A stretch of 64,000 nt of DNA. It comes from Streptosporangium subroseum (GTDB lineage: Bacteria > Actinomycetota > Actinomycetes > Streptosporangiales > Streptosporangiaceae). Under the pieces are notes generated by a model. It worked only from the letters and a program-made list of their open reading frames with translations, made no database searches and was not told the DNA's origin. The stretch spans positions 103,270 to 167,269 of the forward strand of contig NZ_FZOD01000004.1 in NCBI RefSeq assembly GCF_900188345.1, read 5' to 3'. The position numbers and the translations under genes were made by a program. Shown here piece after piece: positions 28,773-37,315 of the stretch (position 1 is its first letter; the number at the start of each line of letters is the position of its first letter).

Positions 28773-29986
28773 GATTGCCTCCCGAGGGTGAACTGCCAGA
28801 CGTCCAGGTAGCGTGAGCGAAATCCCGCCTCCGAGTAGGCGAGATACAGCGTCCACATGCGGTGGAAGACCTCGTCGAACCCGAGCGCGCCGACGGCGTG
28901 GACCCGCTCCAGGTAGCGTTCGCGCCAGAGGCGGAGCGTCTCGGCGTAGTCGTCGCGCAGCGAGAGCCGTCGCGTGATCCGCAGCCCGCCGAGGTTCTCC
29001 TCTATCGCGGTCACCGAGGGCAGCATGCCGCCGGGGAAGATGTACTTCTGGACCCACGTGTGGGTGTTCAGGGTGGCCCGCATCCGGTCGTGCGGCATCG
29101 TGATCGCCTGGATCGCGATGCGGCCGCCGGGGGCGAGCAGTTCCTCCAGCACGCGGAAGTAGACCGGCCAGTAACGGGCGCCGACCGCCTCGACCATCTC
29201 GACGCTGACGATCGCGTCGTAGCTGCCGTCCACCTCCCGGTAGTCGGCCAGCAGGATCTCCACCCGGTCCGACAATCCGGCGTCGGCGACCCTGGCGACG
29301 GCCAGCGCCCGCTGCTCCCGCGACAGGGTGACGGAGGTGACCCGCGCGCCCCGCGACGCCGCCCGCAGCGCCAGCTCGCCCCAGCCGGTGCCGATCTCCA
29401 GCAGCCGGGTGCCCGGCCCCGCCCCCACCTGGTCCAGCAGCCGGTCGATCTTGGCTCGCTGGGCGCCGGCGAGCGTCTCCCACGACGCGGGCCCCTCGAA
29501 CAGCGCGCTGGAGTAGGTCATGGTCTCGTCCAGGAACTCGGCGAACAGCTCGTTGGACAGGTCGTAGTGGCGCGAGACGTTGCGCCGGACGCTCTCCTGG
29601 CCGCCCAGCTCGTCCCGCGGCACCCCGCGCACGGCCAGCCGCCGCAACCGCTGCAGCCCCGGGGGGATGAGCGTGGTCAGCCGCTCGGCCATCACCGTGA
29701 GCACGGCGGGCAGGTCGTCGGCCTCCCAGTCGCGGGCCATGTAGGCCTCGCCGAACCCGATGAGCCCGGAGGCCCCGACCCGGCGGTAGAACGCCTCGGG
29801 GCGTCGCACCCGCATCACGGGGCCGCCGGTGCCGAGCAGCCGCCCGTCCGGCAACTCCACCGTCAGGGGCAGCCGCCGTACGGCGCGCGGGAAGAGCAAT
29901 CGCACGGGCACGCCGCGCAGGCGTGAGGCGGGCACGGTGTCGACATCGGGCCAGGCCGTGGCCACCCGCTCGGTCGTCGAGGTCAT
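28769..29986 (-). CDS. Cyclopropane-fatty-acyl-phospholipid synthase-like methyltransferase 2
   Basis: 405 aa from ATG 29986. It has the family motifs SRHYDLSNELFAEFLD, LLEIGTGWGELALRAA, LLADYREV and NTHTWVQKYIFPGGMLPS. Like its neighbour it has Ser160 in place of the catalytic Cys (TYSSAL), keeps Glu266 (EMVEAVG), and has Gln293 in place of His (AIQAIT). The two paralogues are clearly different and probably act on the same lipid in succession. Overlaps the DUF1365 stop by 4 bp (ATGA). Confidence 0.9.
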   Translation of the reverse strand: MTSTTERVATAWPDVDTVPASRLRGVPVRLLFPRAVRRLPLTVELPDGRLLGTGGPVMRVRRPEAFYRRVGASGLIGFGEAYMARDWEADDLPAVLTVMAERLTTLIPPGLQRLRRLAVRGVPRDELGGQESVRRNVSRHYDLSNELFAEFLDETMTYSSALFEGPASWETLAGAQRAKIDRLLDQVGAGPGTRLLEIGTGWGELALRAASRGARVTSVTLSREQRALAVARVADAGLSDRVEILLADYREVDGSYDAIVSVEMVEAVGARYWPVYFRVLEELLAPGGRIAIQAITMPHDRMRATLNTHTWVQKYIFPGGMLPSVTAIEENLGGLRITRRLSLRDDYAETLRLWRERYLERVHAVGALGFDEVFHRMWTLYLAYSEAGFRSRYLDVWQFTLGRQS

Positions 29987-30654
29987 CTGGGTCCTTCCGG
30001 GGGAACTGTTCTCAGGCCGCGCAGGTACAGGCCGATCCCCTGGCGGCGGATCCTGGCGCTGCCCACGAGGGGGGCCATCGGGTGCCTGGCGGCCATCCGC
30101 CAGAGCCAGGGCCCGGTCGCCGGCCTGCGGCGTCCTCGCACCCCGGCGACAAAAGGGGGCCGTCCCGGCCTGTGCAGGACGACGGTGAGCGCGAGGCGCT
30201 CGCCGGGTTCGGGAAGGCTGAGCCGGTAGTGGCCCTCCACCGCGTTGAACGGCGAGACGCGGAACTCCTTGGCCACCTCGCGCTCGCCGGGGCGCAGCAG
30301 GTAGCTGTGACGCCCGCCGTAGGTGTTGTGCACCTCGGCCACCACGACGGTTCCGTCGCCGGTGTCGCACCAGTAGACGGTCAGCGGGTTGAACACGTGG
30401 CCGAGCACCCGGGCGTTGGCGAGCATCGTGATCCGGCCCGCGGTGATCCCGTGCCCGGCGAGGAAGGCGTCGACGTTCTGCCTGATGCTCAGCGCGGGAT
30501 CACCCGCGTGGTCGCGCGCGTGGAACGCGGCCAGCAGGCGGTTGCGCGGCAGCCGGTCCAGGTCCACCAGCCACAGGTAGGAGCCGTAGCTGAAGTCGTT
30601 GCGGATCGGCTCGGAACGGACGTGGGTGATCACGCACTCGTACAGGGCGGTCAC
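29983..30654 (-). CDS. DUF1365 protein
   Basis: 223 aa from GTG 30654, overlapping the FAD oxidoreductase stop (GTGA). Family motifs are FSYGSYLWLVDLD, NPLTVYWC, EVHNTYGGRHSYLL and KEFRVSPFNAVEGHYR. DUF1365 genes are regularly found beside FAD oxidoreductases and CFA-like methyltransferases in many bacteria; the molecular role is unknown to me. All four-base overlaps here indicate one tight operon. Confidence 0.88.
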   Translation of the reverse strand: MTALYECVITHVRSEPIRNDFSYGSYLWLVDLDRLPRNRLLAAFHARDHAGDPALSIRQNVDAFLAGHGITAGRITMLANARVLGHVFNPLTVYWCDTGDGTVVVAEVHNTYGGRHSYLLRPGEREVAKEFRVSPFNAVEGHYRLSLPEPGERLALTVVLHRPGRPPFVAGVRGRRRPATGPWLWRMAARHPMAPLVGSARIRRQGIGLYLRGLRTVPPEGPR

Positions 30655-31889
30655 CACCGCCCCCCGAGCGCCTCGGCCGCGCGGACGCCGGAGCCGCAGC
30701 CGTCCTCGTGGAACCCCCAGCCGTGGTAGGCCCCCGCGTAGGCGATCACGTCGTCGTCGAGCGCGGGCAGCCGCTCCTGGGCGGCGACCGACTCGGGGGT
30801 GTACACCGGGTGCTCGTAGGTCATCCGGGCGATCGCGTGCCCGTCGGGGATCTCGGCGCCCAGGGTGACGAGATGGGGCCGCGACGTCTCCAGCCGCTGC
30901 AGGCGGTTCATGTCGTAGGTGACCCGGGCTCCGGCGGCGTCCGCCGTACAGGACTCCATCCGGTAGTTCCACGAGGCTCGCGCGCGCCGCGCCCGGGGCA
31001 GCACCGACGGGTCGGTGTGCAGGGTGACGGGATTGCGGGAGTAGCGGAACGCGCCGAGCACCTCCCGCTCGCCGGGGGTCGGCTCGGCGAGCAGGCGCAG
31101 CGCCTGGTCGGGGTGGGTGGCGACCACCGCCGCGTCGAACCGCTGGACGCCGTCGGCCTGGAATTCCACCCCCTCCCCCGTACGGCGCAGCGCCCGGACC
31201 GGGGTGGAGGTGTGCACGGCGGTGAGGGTCTTGGCGATCTTCTCGACATAGTCGCGTGAGCCCCCGGTGACGGTCCGCCAGCGCGGGGAGCCGGAGACGG
31301 TGAGCATGCCGTGGTTGGCCAGGAACGCGAACAGGTAGCGCGCCGGATAGCGCCCGGCGTCGGAGGGAGGGCACGACCAGACCGCCGACACCAGCGGGGT
31401 CGTGAAGTGGGAGATGAAATAGGGCGAGAAGCCCGCGACGAACTCCCCCAGCGTGCGGTCGTCACCGTGCTCCAGCGCCTCGCGGGCCATCCGGTGGAAG
31501 CGCGGCACCTCGGTGAGCATCCTCAGGTACGGCGCGCGGGCCACGCTGGAGACCCGGGCGAACAGGCCCGGCGCCCCCTTGCCCCCTGCGTATTCGAGGC
31601 CGCAGCCCCCGCACGAGACCGACATGCTCATGTCGGAGGGCTGGGTCCGCACGCCCAGCTCGGCGAAGAGCCGGATGAGCCGGGGGTAGGTCCGCTCGTT
31701 GTGGACGATGAACCCGCTGTCCACGGCCAGAGTCCGGCCGTCCGCCGACGTCACGTCGTGGGTGTGCGCGTGCCCGCCGATACGGTCGTCCGCCTCGAAG
31801 AGGGTGACGTCGTCGCGCCGCCCCAGCACGTACGCCGCGGTGAGACCGGCCACGCCGCTTCCGATGACGGCGATCCTGCGCCTCTCCAT
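30651..31889 (-). CDS. FAD-dependent amine-oxidase-type oxidoreductase
   Basis: 412 aa from ATG 31889. The N-terminus is a Rossmann dinucleotide fold (VIGSGVAGLTAAYVLG and LFEADDRIGGHAHT), and the C-terminal FAD motif is YAGAYHGWGFHEDG. Members of this group sit with DUF1365 and CFA-like genes and are thought to oxidise or desaturate lipid chains, for example in methyl-branched or furan fatty acid pathways; that function is inferred. A longer frame to 31961 is only the 9-bp repeat array read in frame. Confidence 0.9.
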   Translation of the reverse strand: MERRRIAVIGSGVAGLTAAYVLGRRDDVTLFEADDRIGGHAHTHDVTSADGRTLAVDSGFIVHNERTYPRLIRLFAELGVRTQPSDMSMSVSCGGCGLEYAGGKGAPGLFARVSSVARAPYLRMLTEVPRFHRMAREALEHGDDRTLGEFVAGFSPYFISHFTTPLVSAVWSCPPSDAGRYPARYLFAFLANHGMLTVSGSPRWRTVTGGSRDYVEKIAKTLTAVHTSTPVRALRRTGEGVEFQADGVQRFDAAVVATHPDQALRLLAEPTPGEREVLGAFRYSRNPVTLHTDPSVLPRARRARASWNYRMESCTADAAGARVTYDMNRLQRLETSRPHLVTLGAEIPDGHAIARMTYEHPVYTPESVAAQERLPALDDDVIAYAGAYHGWGFHEDGCGSGVRAAEALGGRW

Positions 31890-31902
31890 CGACCGATGTC
31901 CT

Positions 31903-31965
31903 CTCACAGCACTCACAGCACTCACAGCACTCACGGCGTTCACAGCACTCACGGCGTTCACAGCA
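31903..31965. repeat. 9-bp tandem repeat between hydrolase and FAD oxidoreductase genes
   Basis: Seven units (three CTCACAGCA, then alternating CTCACGGCG and TTCACAGCA) run from 31903 to 31965, covering the last codons of the hydrolase gene and most of the gap before the oxidoreductase ATG (31889). Confidence 0.9.
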
Positions 31966-32662
31966 CGAGCCGGGGCGATCCGTCGGCGGCCCTGGAGAAG
32001 GCGTCCGCCACCGGCCCCGGTGCGGTCTGCCGGTCGAGCGACAGAAGAGTCAGTTCCACCGCCAGGCGATGCCAGAGAGCGGCCCTGCGGAGCATCGCGT
32101 GGCCGTCTCCGGCCACCTCGATCACGGCCACGGCGCCCGCGCCGTCCCGCGAAGGCACGCGCACGGCTCCGTCCCGCGCGCCCCGCGAAGGCACGCGCGC
32201 GGCCGCGTGCCGCGCCCGCTCCGCGTAGGCCCAGGTCGCGCGGGGATCGGTGACGGCGTCGCGGTCGCCGTGGGCGAGCAGCACGTGCTTGCCCGGGAGC
32301 GGGGAGACGGGTTCACCGGCGGGGAGCCAGGGCGCCAGCGCCGCGACCGCGGTCACCAGGGGATGCCCGGCCGCCCGGAGCGCCGCGCGCGCCCCCATCG
32401 AGTGCCCGATCAGCACCACCGGGACGCCGAGCCGCTCGATGATCGCGTACACGTCCGCGACCGGCGAGGCCTCGGCCCCGTTCCAGCCGCGCACCCGAAA
32501 CCGCGGGCGCGAGACCGCGACGTCGCGCCCGCGGGTGGCATGCCGTACGGCACGCTCGAAGGGGATCATTCTGAGCACGGCGAGCTGGGTCGGCGCCGTG
32601 GGCTCACGGCCGGTGGCACGACCGCCGTGGAGGATGAGAACGGCGGAGGCAGGTGGGGTCAT
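31958..32662 (-). CDS. Alpha/beta hydrolase
   Basis: 234 aa. The nucleophile elbow is GHSMGA (VVLIGHSMGARAALRAAGH), Asp is in LLAHGDRDAVTDP and His in VAGDGHAML, giving a complete triad. Between the Asp and His there is a repeated, low-complexity insert (ARVPSRG and VRVPSRD) coded by an imperfect DNA duplication. It is the first gene upstream of the lipid cluster on the same strand, 68 bp before the oxidoreductase, and may be cotranscribed; substrate unknown. Confidence 0.8.
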   Translation of the reverse strand: MTPPASAVLILHGGRATGREPTAPTQLAVLRMIPFERAVRHATRGRDVAVSRPRFRVRGWNGAEASPVADVYAIIERLGVPVVLIGHSMGARAALRAAGHPLVTAVAALAPWLPAGEPVSPLPGKHVLLAHGDRDAVTDPRATWAYAERARHAAARVPSRGARDGAVRVPSRDGAGAVAVIEVAGDGHAMLRRAALWHRLAVELTLLSLDRQTAPGPVADAFSRAADGSPRLVL

Positions 32663-33151
32663 CGGGGGTCCCTTGGGTCGGTATGACCCCTTATTCGGAA
32701 CCGTCGGGGATCCGGATGCCCCGCGATGCCGAGTTCCCTCGGTTTTTCGGGAAGGATCTTCATCCGTGCGGGCCGGGGCGGGTGTCCCGCCCCGGCCCGG
32801 CCCGGTGGGGGCGGCCGGTTCACCCGGGTCCGGATGTCGTCCTCGCGGCGATGGAAGCCGCGCCGGCGTCCTCGATCACGGCCCCGCTCGTCGCCTCGCC
32901 CGCGCCCGCCGTGCCGTCACGCCGGCACGGCCCTCCTAGCTCTACCGGTACATGTGACAGTAAAGGTTGGACAGGAGCCCCCGGCGACCCCACCATGACG
33001 GTGTGACCTATGCCAATCCTCGCTCAGGCAATGGATCGCGCCTGCGAGACGGGTATGATCACCAGAATCCGGGAGCCACTCGGGCCGCACATGTCAAAGA
33101 TCGGTAAAATATGGGTACATACGGCTGGGAATGGAACTGCGGGAGGCCCCC
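32663..33151. other. Intergenic region without a gene; strong GC hairpin
   Basis: The only clear structure is GGGCCGGGGCGGG (32770-32782)/CCCGCCCCGGCCC (32786-32798), a perfect 13-bp stem with a 3-nt loop, lying between divergent genes and so not an obvious terminator. TAAAAT at 33104-33109 may be the -10 of the small gene at 33152. Open frames here lack codon bias. Confidence 0.55.
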
Positions 33152-33313
33152 ATGCAGGTCAAGAAGGTCCTCACCTACCTCGCGGTAGCGTTCGTGGTCT
33201 TCTATCTGTTTACCAGGCCCGCCGAGGCGGCGAGTGCGGTCAACGGAGTCGTTGATGGGATCGCGAGAGGAGCCGATCAGTTGGCTCTGTTTTTCACTCG
33301 GGTGCTCACCTGA
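33152..33313 (+). CDS. Small single-pass membrane protein
   Basis: 53 aa from ATG 33152 with a GGGAGG ribosome site. One membrane helix (KVLTYLAVAFVVFYLF) is followed by an Ala-rich amphipathic segment (AASAVNGVVDGIARGADQL). Small proteins with this pattern occur widely in actinobacteria as unnamed hypotheticals. An upstream in-frame ATG at 33131 lacks a ribosome site. Confidence 0.7.
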   Translation: MQVKKVLTYLAVAFVVFYLFTRPAEAASAVNGVVDGIARGADQLALFFTRVLT

Positions 33314-33456
33314 CCGGCCGGCGGTGGTTCACCCCGCCCTGATGTGAGTTATTCGGCGCTCCCGTCCGAGCCACGGGGGAGCGCAGGACCCTCCCTACGC
33401 CGAGCAACCGTGCGATGTGCTTTCGCTGTCCCCCAGGGACGTGTTAGGCAGAGAGC

Positions 33457-34851
33457 ATGGCCGATCGTTACGACATCACCGGAGTCCACACCCTCGATCC
33501 CGCGGCGGGGCGCGTCGTCGAACGCGCCGACACCGAGGGCGTCGAGCTGATCCGTTTTCTCTACGCGGACCACGGAGGTGTGATCCGGGGCAAGGCCACC
33601 TCACGCTCCCTGCTCGCCGAACGGCTCGGCACCGGCATCGGGCACACCGTGGCGATGATGGCGATGAACATGCTCGACGGGCTTCAGAGCGTCGAGCATC
33701 TCGGCCCGGTCGGCGAGGTCCGCATCGTCCCTGATCCGGCCACGTTCGTCCGCCTGCCCTACGCTCCCGGCGCGGCGGCCATGCTGTCGGACCTGTGCCT
33801 GCCCGACGGGTCCCCCTGGGCCGCCTGTCCGCGCACCTTCCTGCGCGAGGCCGTCGCCACCCTGGCCGACGAGGGCCACGCCCTCGTCGCCGCCTACGAA
33901 CCCGAGTTCACCCTCGGCCACCGCGTCCCCGACCCCGGGGGCGGCCCGGACCGGCTGGTCCCCGTCGACGACAGCCTGTGTTACTCCACCACCGGCTTCA
34001 ACCAGGCCCACGACTACACGATGGCCCTGGTCCACGCCCTGGAGAGCCAGGGCCTGCGGCCCGAGCACTGCCATCCCGAGCTCGGCCACGGCCAGCAGGA
34101 GCTCTCGATCCGCCACGCCCCCGCCCTGCGCGCCGCCGACAACCACGTGATCTATCGCGAGACGGTCCGGGGCGTCGCCACCCGCATGTCCATGTGGGCG
34201 TCCCTCGCCCCCAAGCCCATCGCCGACCAGGCGGGCAACGGCGCCCACATCCACGTCTCCCTGTGGGACCCCGAGCTCAGCGTCAACACCTTCAGCGACC
34301 CCTCCGGCCGATACGGCCTGTCGGCCAAGGCATATCACTTCATCGGGGGCCTGATCGCCCATCTTCCGGCGCTCACCGCGCTGACCTGTGGATCGGTGAA
34401 CAGCTTCCGGCGCCTGGCGCCGCAGATGTGGTCGAGCGCCTACTCCTGCTACGGCATGGACAACCGGGAGGCGGCGGTGCGGATCTGCTCCCCCACCGGG
34501 AAGGACGTCGCGGCCTCCACCAACCTGGAGATCAAACCCTCCGACTCCTCGGCCAACCCCTACCTGTCGCTCGGGGCCGTCATCCACGCCGGCCTGGACG
34601 GCATCCGCCGCGAGCTCGACCCCGGCGAGGCGGTCAACGTCGACCCCGCCACCCTCCCCGAGGGCAGCGTCCCCCGCCTTCCCAGCTCCCTGGGCGAGGC
34701 CCTGGACGCCCTGGAGGCCGACGACGTCCTCATGAACGCCCTCGGCCCCCTCCGCAGCTCCGCATACCTGGCCGTCAAACGCTCCGAGGTCAAGTCCTTC
34801 GCGGCCCAGGACGTCGCCTACGAGCTGTTCCACCACTTCAAGGCCTTCTGA
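33457..34851 (+). CDS. Glutamine-synthetase-family enzyme (gamma-glutamyl-amine ligase type)
   Basis: 464 aa. C-terminal catalytic half has AYEPEFTL, NGAHIHVSLWD, GSVNSFRRLAPQMWSS, DNREAAVRICSP and NLEIKPSDSSANPYLSLGA, the ATP, metal and glutamate sites of the GS fold. The N-terminus (IRFLYADHGGVIRGK) and lack of the adenylylation-type tyrosine region place it with the GlnA3/GlnA4/PuuA-like ligases that glutamylate polyamines or ethanolamine rather than with the housekeeping GlnA. It stands alone; potABCD-like genes lie in the same accessory region. Confidence 0.85.
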   Translation: MADRYDITGVHTLDPAAGRVVERADTEGVELIRFLYADHGGVIRGKATSRSLLAERLGTGIGHTVAMMAMNMLDGLQSVEHLGPVGEVRIVPDPATFVRLPYAPGAAAMLSDLCLPDGSPWAACPRTFLREAVATLADEGHALVAAYEPEFTLGHRVPDPGGGPDRLVPVDDSLCYSTTGFNQAHDYTMALVHALESQGLRPEHCHPELGHGQQELSIRHAPALRAADNHVIYRETVRGVATRMSMWASLAPKPIADQAGNGAHIHVSLWDPELSVNTFSDPSGRYGLSAKAYHFIGGLIAHLPALTALTCGSVNSFRRLAPQMWSSAYSCYGMDNREAAVRICSPTGKDVAASTNLEIKPSDSSANPYLSLGAVIHAGLDGIRRELDPGEAVNVDPATLPEGSVPRLPSSLGEALDALEADDVLMNALGPLRSSAYLAVKRSEVKSFAAQDVAYELFHHFKAF

Positions 34852-35197
34852 GGCCGGGCCGTTCGCGAGGGGTCCGGGCTCGCCGCGACGGCGAGCCCGG
34901 CGGTCACATCTCCGGGCGGCTCCCCGCCGGGCGGCGTGGGGCCGATCGACACCGCCGGGCGGCCTCACCCCTCCCGGCGGGCGACGTCATTCGCCCGGAC
35001 GACCGGTTCCGCCGTGTCCCCCGTGCCCCCCGTGCCCCCCATGGCATGGGATCCATCATGCTCGGCCATATGGGACAGGATCTGTCCTAGATGACTCCTA
35101 CCGTCGATCACGTCGCTGCGGCACACCGCCCGGATCTTCCGGGGGGACGCGACCGCCCCACTCCCTTCATCCCCCTCGTGCCAAGGAGCCGTACTCG
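34852..35197. other. Intergenic region: terminator hairpin, 9-bp repeat and palindrome
   Basis: CCGGGCTCGCCG (34874-34885)/CGGCGAGCCCGG (34889-34900) is a perfect 12-bp stem behind the GS-like gene and probably terminates it. A CCCCCCGTG-type 9-bp repeat (about three copies) lies near 35016-35041. GGACAG/CTGTCC (35073-35087) is a 15-bp palindrome that could be an operator for the next gene. No gene seen. Confidence 0.6.
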
Positions 35198-36364
35198 ATG
35201 TCCGACCGCCCGACGGAAGTCCCGTGTCTCTCCTGGGCCGAGGTGCGCGCCCGGCGTCTGGAACGGCATGCGCTGACCGCCCCGTCCGAGAACGCCCGGC
35301 CCGCCGACATCGTCGGTGCCATGGCCGGCACTCACGCGCAGGTCATGTCCGCCGCCGAACTGGCCATCGGGCTCCGCCTCGCCGGCGCGACGCGCACCGA
35401 CGTCCGTGAGGCCCTCTGGACCGAGCACAGCCTGGTCAAGACGTTCGGTCCGCGCGGCACCGTTCACCTGTTCCCCACCCGCGACCTGCCCCTGTGGGTC
35501 ACGGCGCTGTCAGCCCTCCCGCCCTCTCAGAACGGCTTCTCCGACGACGTGCGGATGAGCCCCGGCCAGGTCGAAGCGGTCCTCGCGGCCATCGCGGACG
35601 CCTTGCGGGACGACGAACTCACGATCGACGAGCTCGGCGACGCGGTGGTCCACCGTACGGGGCCGTGGGCCGGAGACCTTGTCATGCCCGCGTTCCAGGG
35701 CATGTGGCCTCGCTGGCGCCAGGTCATGCACCTGGCCGGAATGCGGGGCGCCCTGTGTTTCGGCCCCAACCGGGGCCGCAAGGTCACCTACACCAGCCCA
35801 AGCCGATGGCTGCCCGGCTCCGAGCCGGCCGACACCTCGGCCGCCCTATCCCACGTGGTGAGGAGCTATCTGCACGCGTACGGACCGGCCACCCCGCGAC
35901 GGTTCGCGCACTGGCTGAGCGCCCCGGTCCGCTGGGCGAGCGACCTTTTCGAGTCCCTGGCCGGCGAGCTCCAGCGGGTCGAGGTCGAGGGCGCCTCCGC
36001 GTGGGTGACGGCCGGCGACACCGAGGTTCCCTCCGCCCCGCCCCGGGGCGTGCGGCTGCTCCCGTACTTCGACGGCTACGCCTACCGGGTCGGCAACCAG
36101 CCACCCGAGTTGCTCTACCCCGGCCGCGCGGCCGGGCGCGTGCTGCCCGGCAACTTCCAGGTCCTCCTGGTCGACGGCGTCGTCGCCGGACTGTGGCACC
36201 AGCGCCGCTCGGGCCGCCGGATCGACATCACCGTCGAGCCCCTCGTGCGGCTCACGGCCTCGCAACGCGACGAGCTCGACCACCAGGGAGAACGCGTCGG
36301 AGAGATCCTCGAAGCCAGGCCCCGGCTGACCATCGGCGTCGTGACCGTGGGCGGCCACGCCTAG
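35198..36364 (+). CDS. Winged-helix DNA-binding protein, AlkZ/HTH_42 family
   Basis: 388 aa, the full length of the family. Members are DNA glycosylases for crosslinks or alkylated bases, with a catalytic Gln-x-Gln/Asp motif. Here the equivalent segment reads GTHAQVMSAAELAIGLR, so His replaces the first Gln. Other family blocks are TFGPRGTVHLFP, LCFGPNRGRKVTYTSP, RRFAHWLSAPVRW, LLPYFDGYAYRVGNQP and FQVLLVDGVVAGLW. A repair role is inferred from the family; some members are antibiotic self-resistance enzymes. Confidence 0.82.
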   Translation: MSDRPTEVPCLSWAEVRARRLERHALTAPSENARPADIVGAMAGTHAQVMSAAELAIGLRLAGATRTDVREALWTEHSLVKTFGPRGTVHLFPTRDLPLWVTALSALPPSQNGFSDDVRMSPGQVEAVLAAIADALRDDELTIDELGDAVVHRTGPWAGDLVMPAFQGMWPRWRQVMHLAGMRGALCFGPNRGRKVTYTSPSRWLPGSEPADTSAALSHVVRSYLHAYGPATPRRFAHWLSAPVRWASDLFESLAGELQRVEVEGASAWVTAGDTEVPSAPPRGVRLLPYFDGYAYRVGNQPPELLYPGRAAGRVLPGNFQVLLVDGVVAGLWHQRRSGRRIDITVEPLVRLTASQRDELDHQGERVGEILEARPRLTIGVVTVGGHA

Positions 36365-36528
36365 ATCCGCTGCCCGGGCAGGGGCGTCACGCCCCGGACC
36401 GTCCGAGCCCGGACGCCGGGAAACAGGCGGGCAGGGGCGTCGTGGATGTCCGCGGGCACCTGAGCCGCTTCCGGTCCGCCTGAGCCCGGACGCCGGGGAT
36501 CAGGCCGGGCTCGTCGCGGCGGCAGGAC

Positions 36529-37110
36529 TCACGTGCTCGCGGTGAGGGCGAGCAACCTGTCCACCAGCCCTCGCGCGTGGTCCGCGCCGGCCGGGCTGTT
36601 GAAGAAGATCACGTGGAAGTAGAGCGGCGCCAGCACGACCTCCAGCAGCTCCAGCAGGGTGGGCGGGTTCTCCCCACGGTCCCGGGCGCGGTCGAGCATG
36701 GCCTGCAGTTGCACGCCCCGCTCCAGGAGGTAGATCTGCCGGGGCGGCTCTCCCCCCTCCGCATGCGTGCCGACCATCGCGGCACGGAGGAACACGGCGC
36801 TCAGGGGGCTGGCCACGTCTTCCGCCACCTGGACCGCGTAGGCCTCGAGATCACCCCGGAGCGTCCCGGTGTCCTGGACGGGCGACGAACGCGTCAGCCG
36901 CTCGGTGACCACGTCGTCGATCAATGCGGCCAGGGTGCCCCAACGCCGGTAGAGCGTCGTCTGGTGGACGCCGGACCGCTCGGCCACCAGCGCGATGCTC
37001 AGGTCGCCCCACTCCTCCTCGCGAAGCAGGTCGACGACGGCCTCGTGCACCGCCGCCCGGACGCGTGCCGTACGGCCCCCGGGACGGCGGGCGGGTTGCT
37101 CTGCTTCCAC
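36529..37110 (-). CDS. TetR/AcrR-family transcriptional regulator
   Basis: 193 aa. The HTH is at about 15-60 (LSIALVAERSGVHQTTLYRRWGT); the C-terminal half is the variable ligand domain (TetR_C-like). It is divergent from a membrane protein gene, and two copies of an inverted repeat lie in the 205-bp gap, so it probably represses itself and that gene. Ligand unknown. Confidence 0.92.
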   Translation of the reverse strand: MEAEQPARRPGGRTARVRAAVHEAVVDLLREEEWGDLSIALVAERSGVHQTTLYRRWGTLAALIDDVVTERLTRSSPVQDTGTLRGDLEAYAVQVAEDVASPLSAVFLRAAMVGTHAEGGEPPRQIYLLERGVQLQAMLDRARDRGENPPTLLELLEVVLAPLYFHVIFFNSPAGADHARGLVDRLLALTAST

Positions 37111-37121
37111 CGGAACAGCCT

Positions 37122-37189
37122 AACGCAAAAATACTTGCTTTAAATTTTCCGCCGCTCTACGCTTCCCTCAACGCAAGAAAACTTGCGTT
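37122..37189. promoter_or_regulatory. Twin TetR operators
   Basis: AACGCAAGAAAACTTGCGTT (37170-37189) is a perfect 8-4-8 inverted repeat. AACGCAAAAATACTTGCTTT (37122-37141) matches it at 17 of 20 positions. The centres are 48 bp apart, one close to the regulator start (37110) and one toward the membrane protein gene. Confidence 0.75.
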
Positions 37190-37315
37190 AAGGGCCGTTG
37201 GTCCTCGCGAAATGCGGGCCACAGCCACGCGGCGGCGCTCATCCCCGGATCAGAGCGTCATCCCTCAACGACCCGCATCGGCGACCGGCTGGACGAAACC
37301 CCTCGGGAGCATGGA

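Noticed and set aside
30651..31961. Longer start of the FAD oxidoreductase (VNAVSAVSAV extension)
   Set aside because: The extension is the 9-bp tandem repeat read in frame; ATG 31889 immediately precedes the dinucleotide fold.
31903..31965. CRISPR-like reading of the tandem repeats
   Set aside because: Units are 9 bp with no spacers, and no cas genes are in the window.
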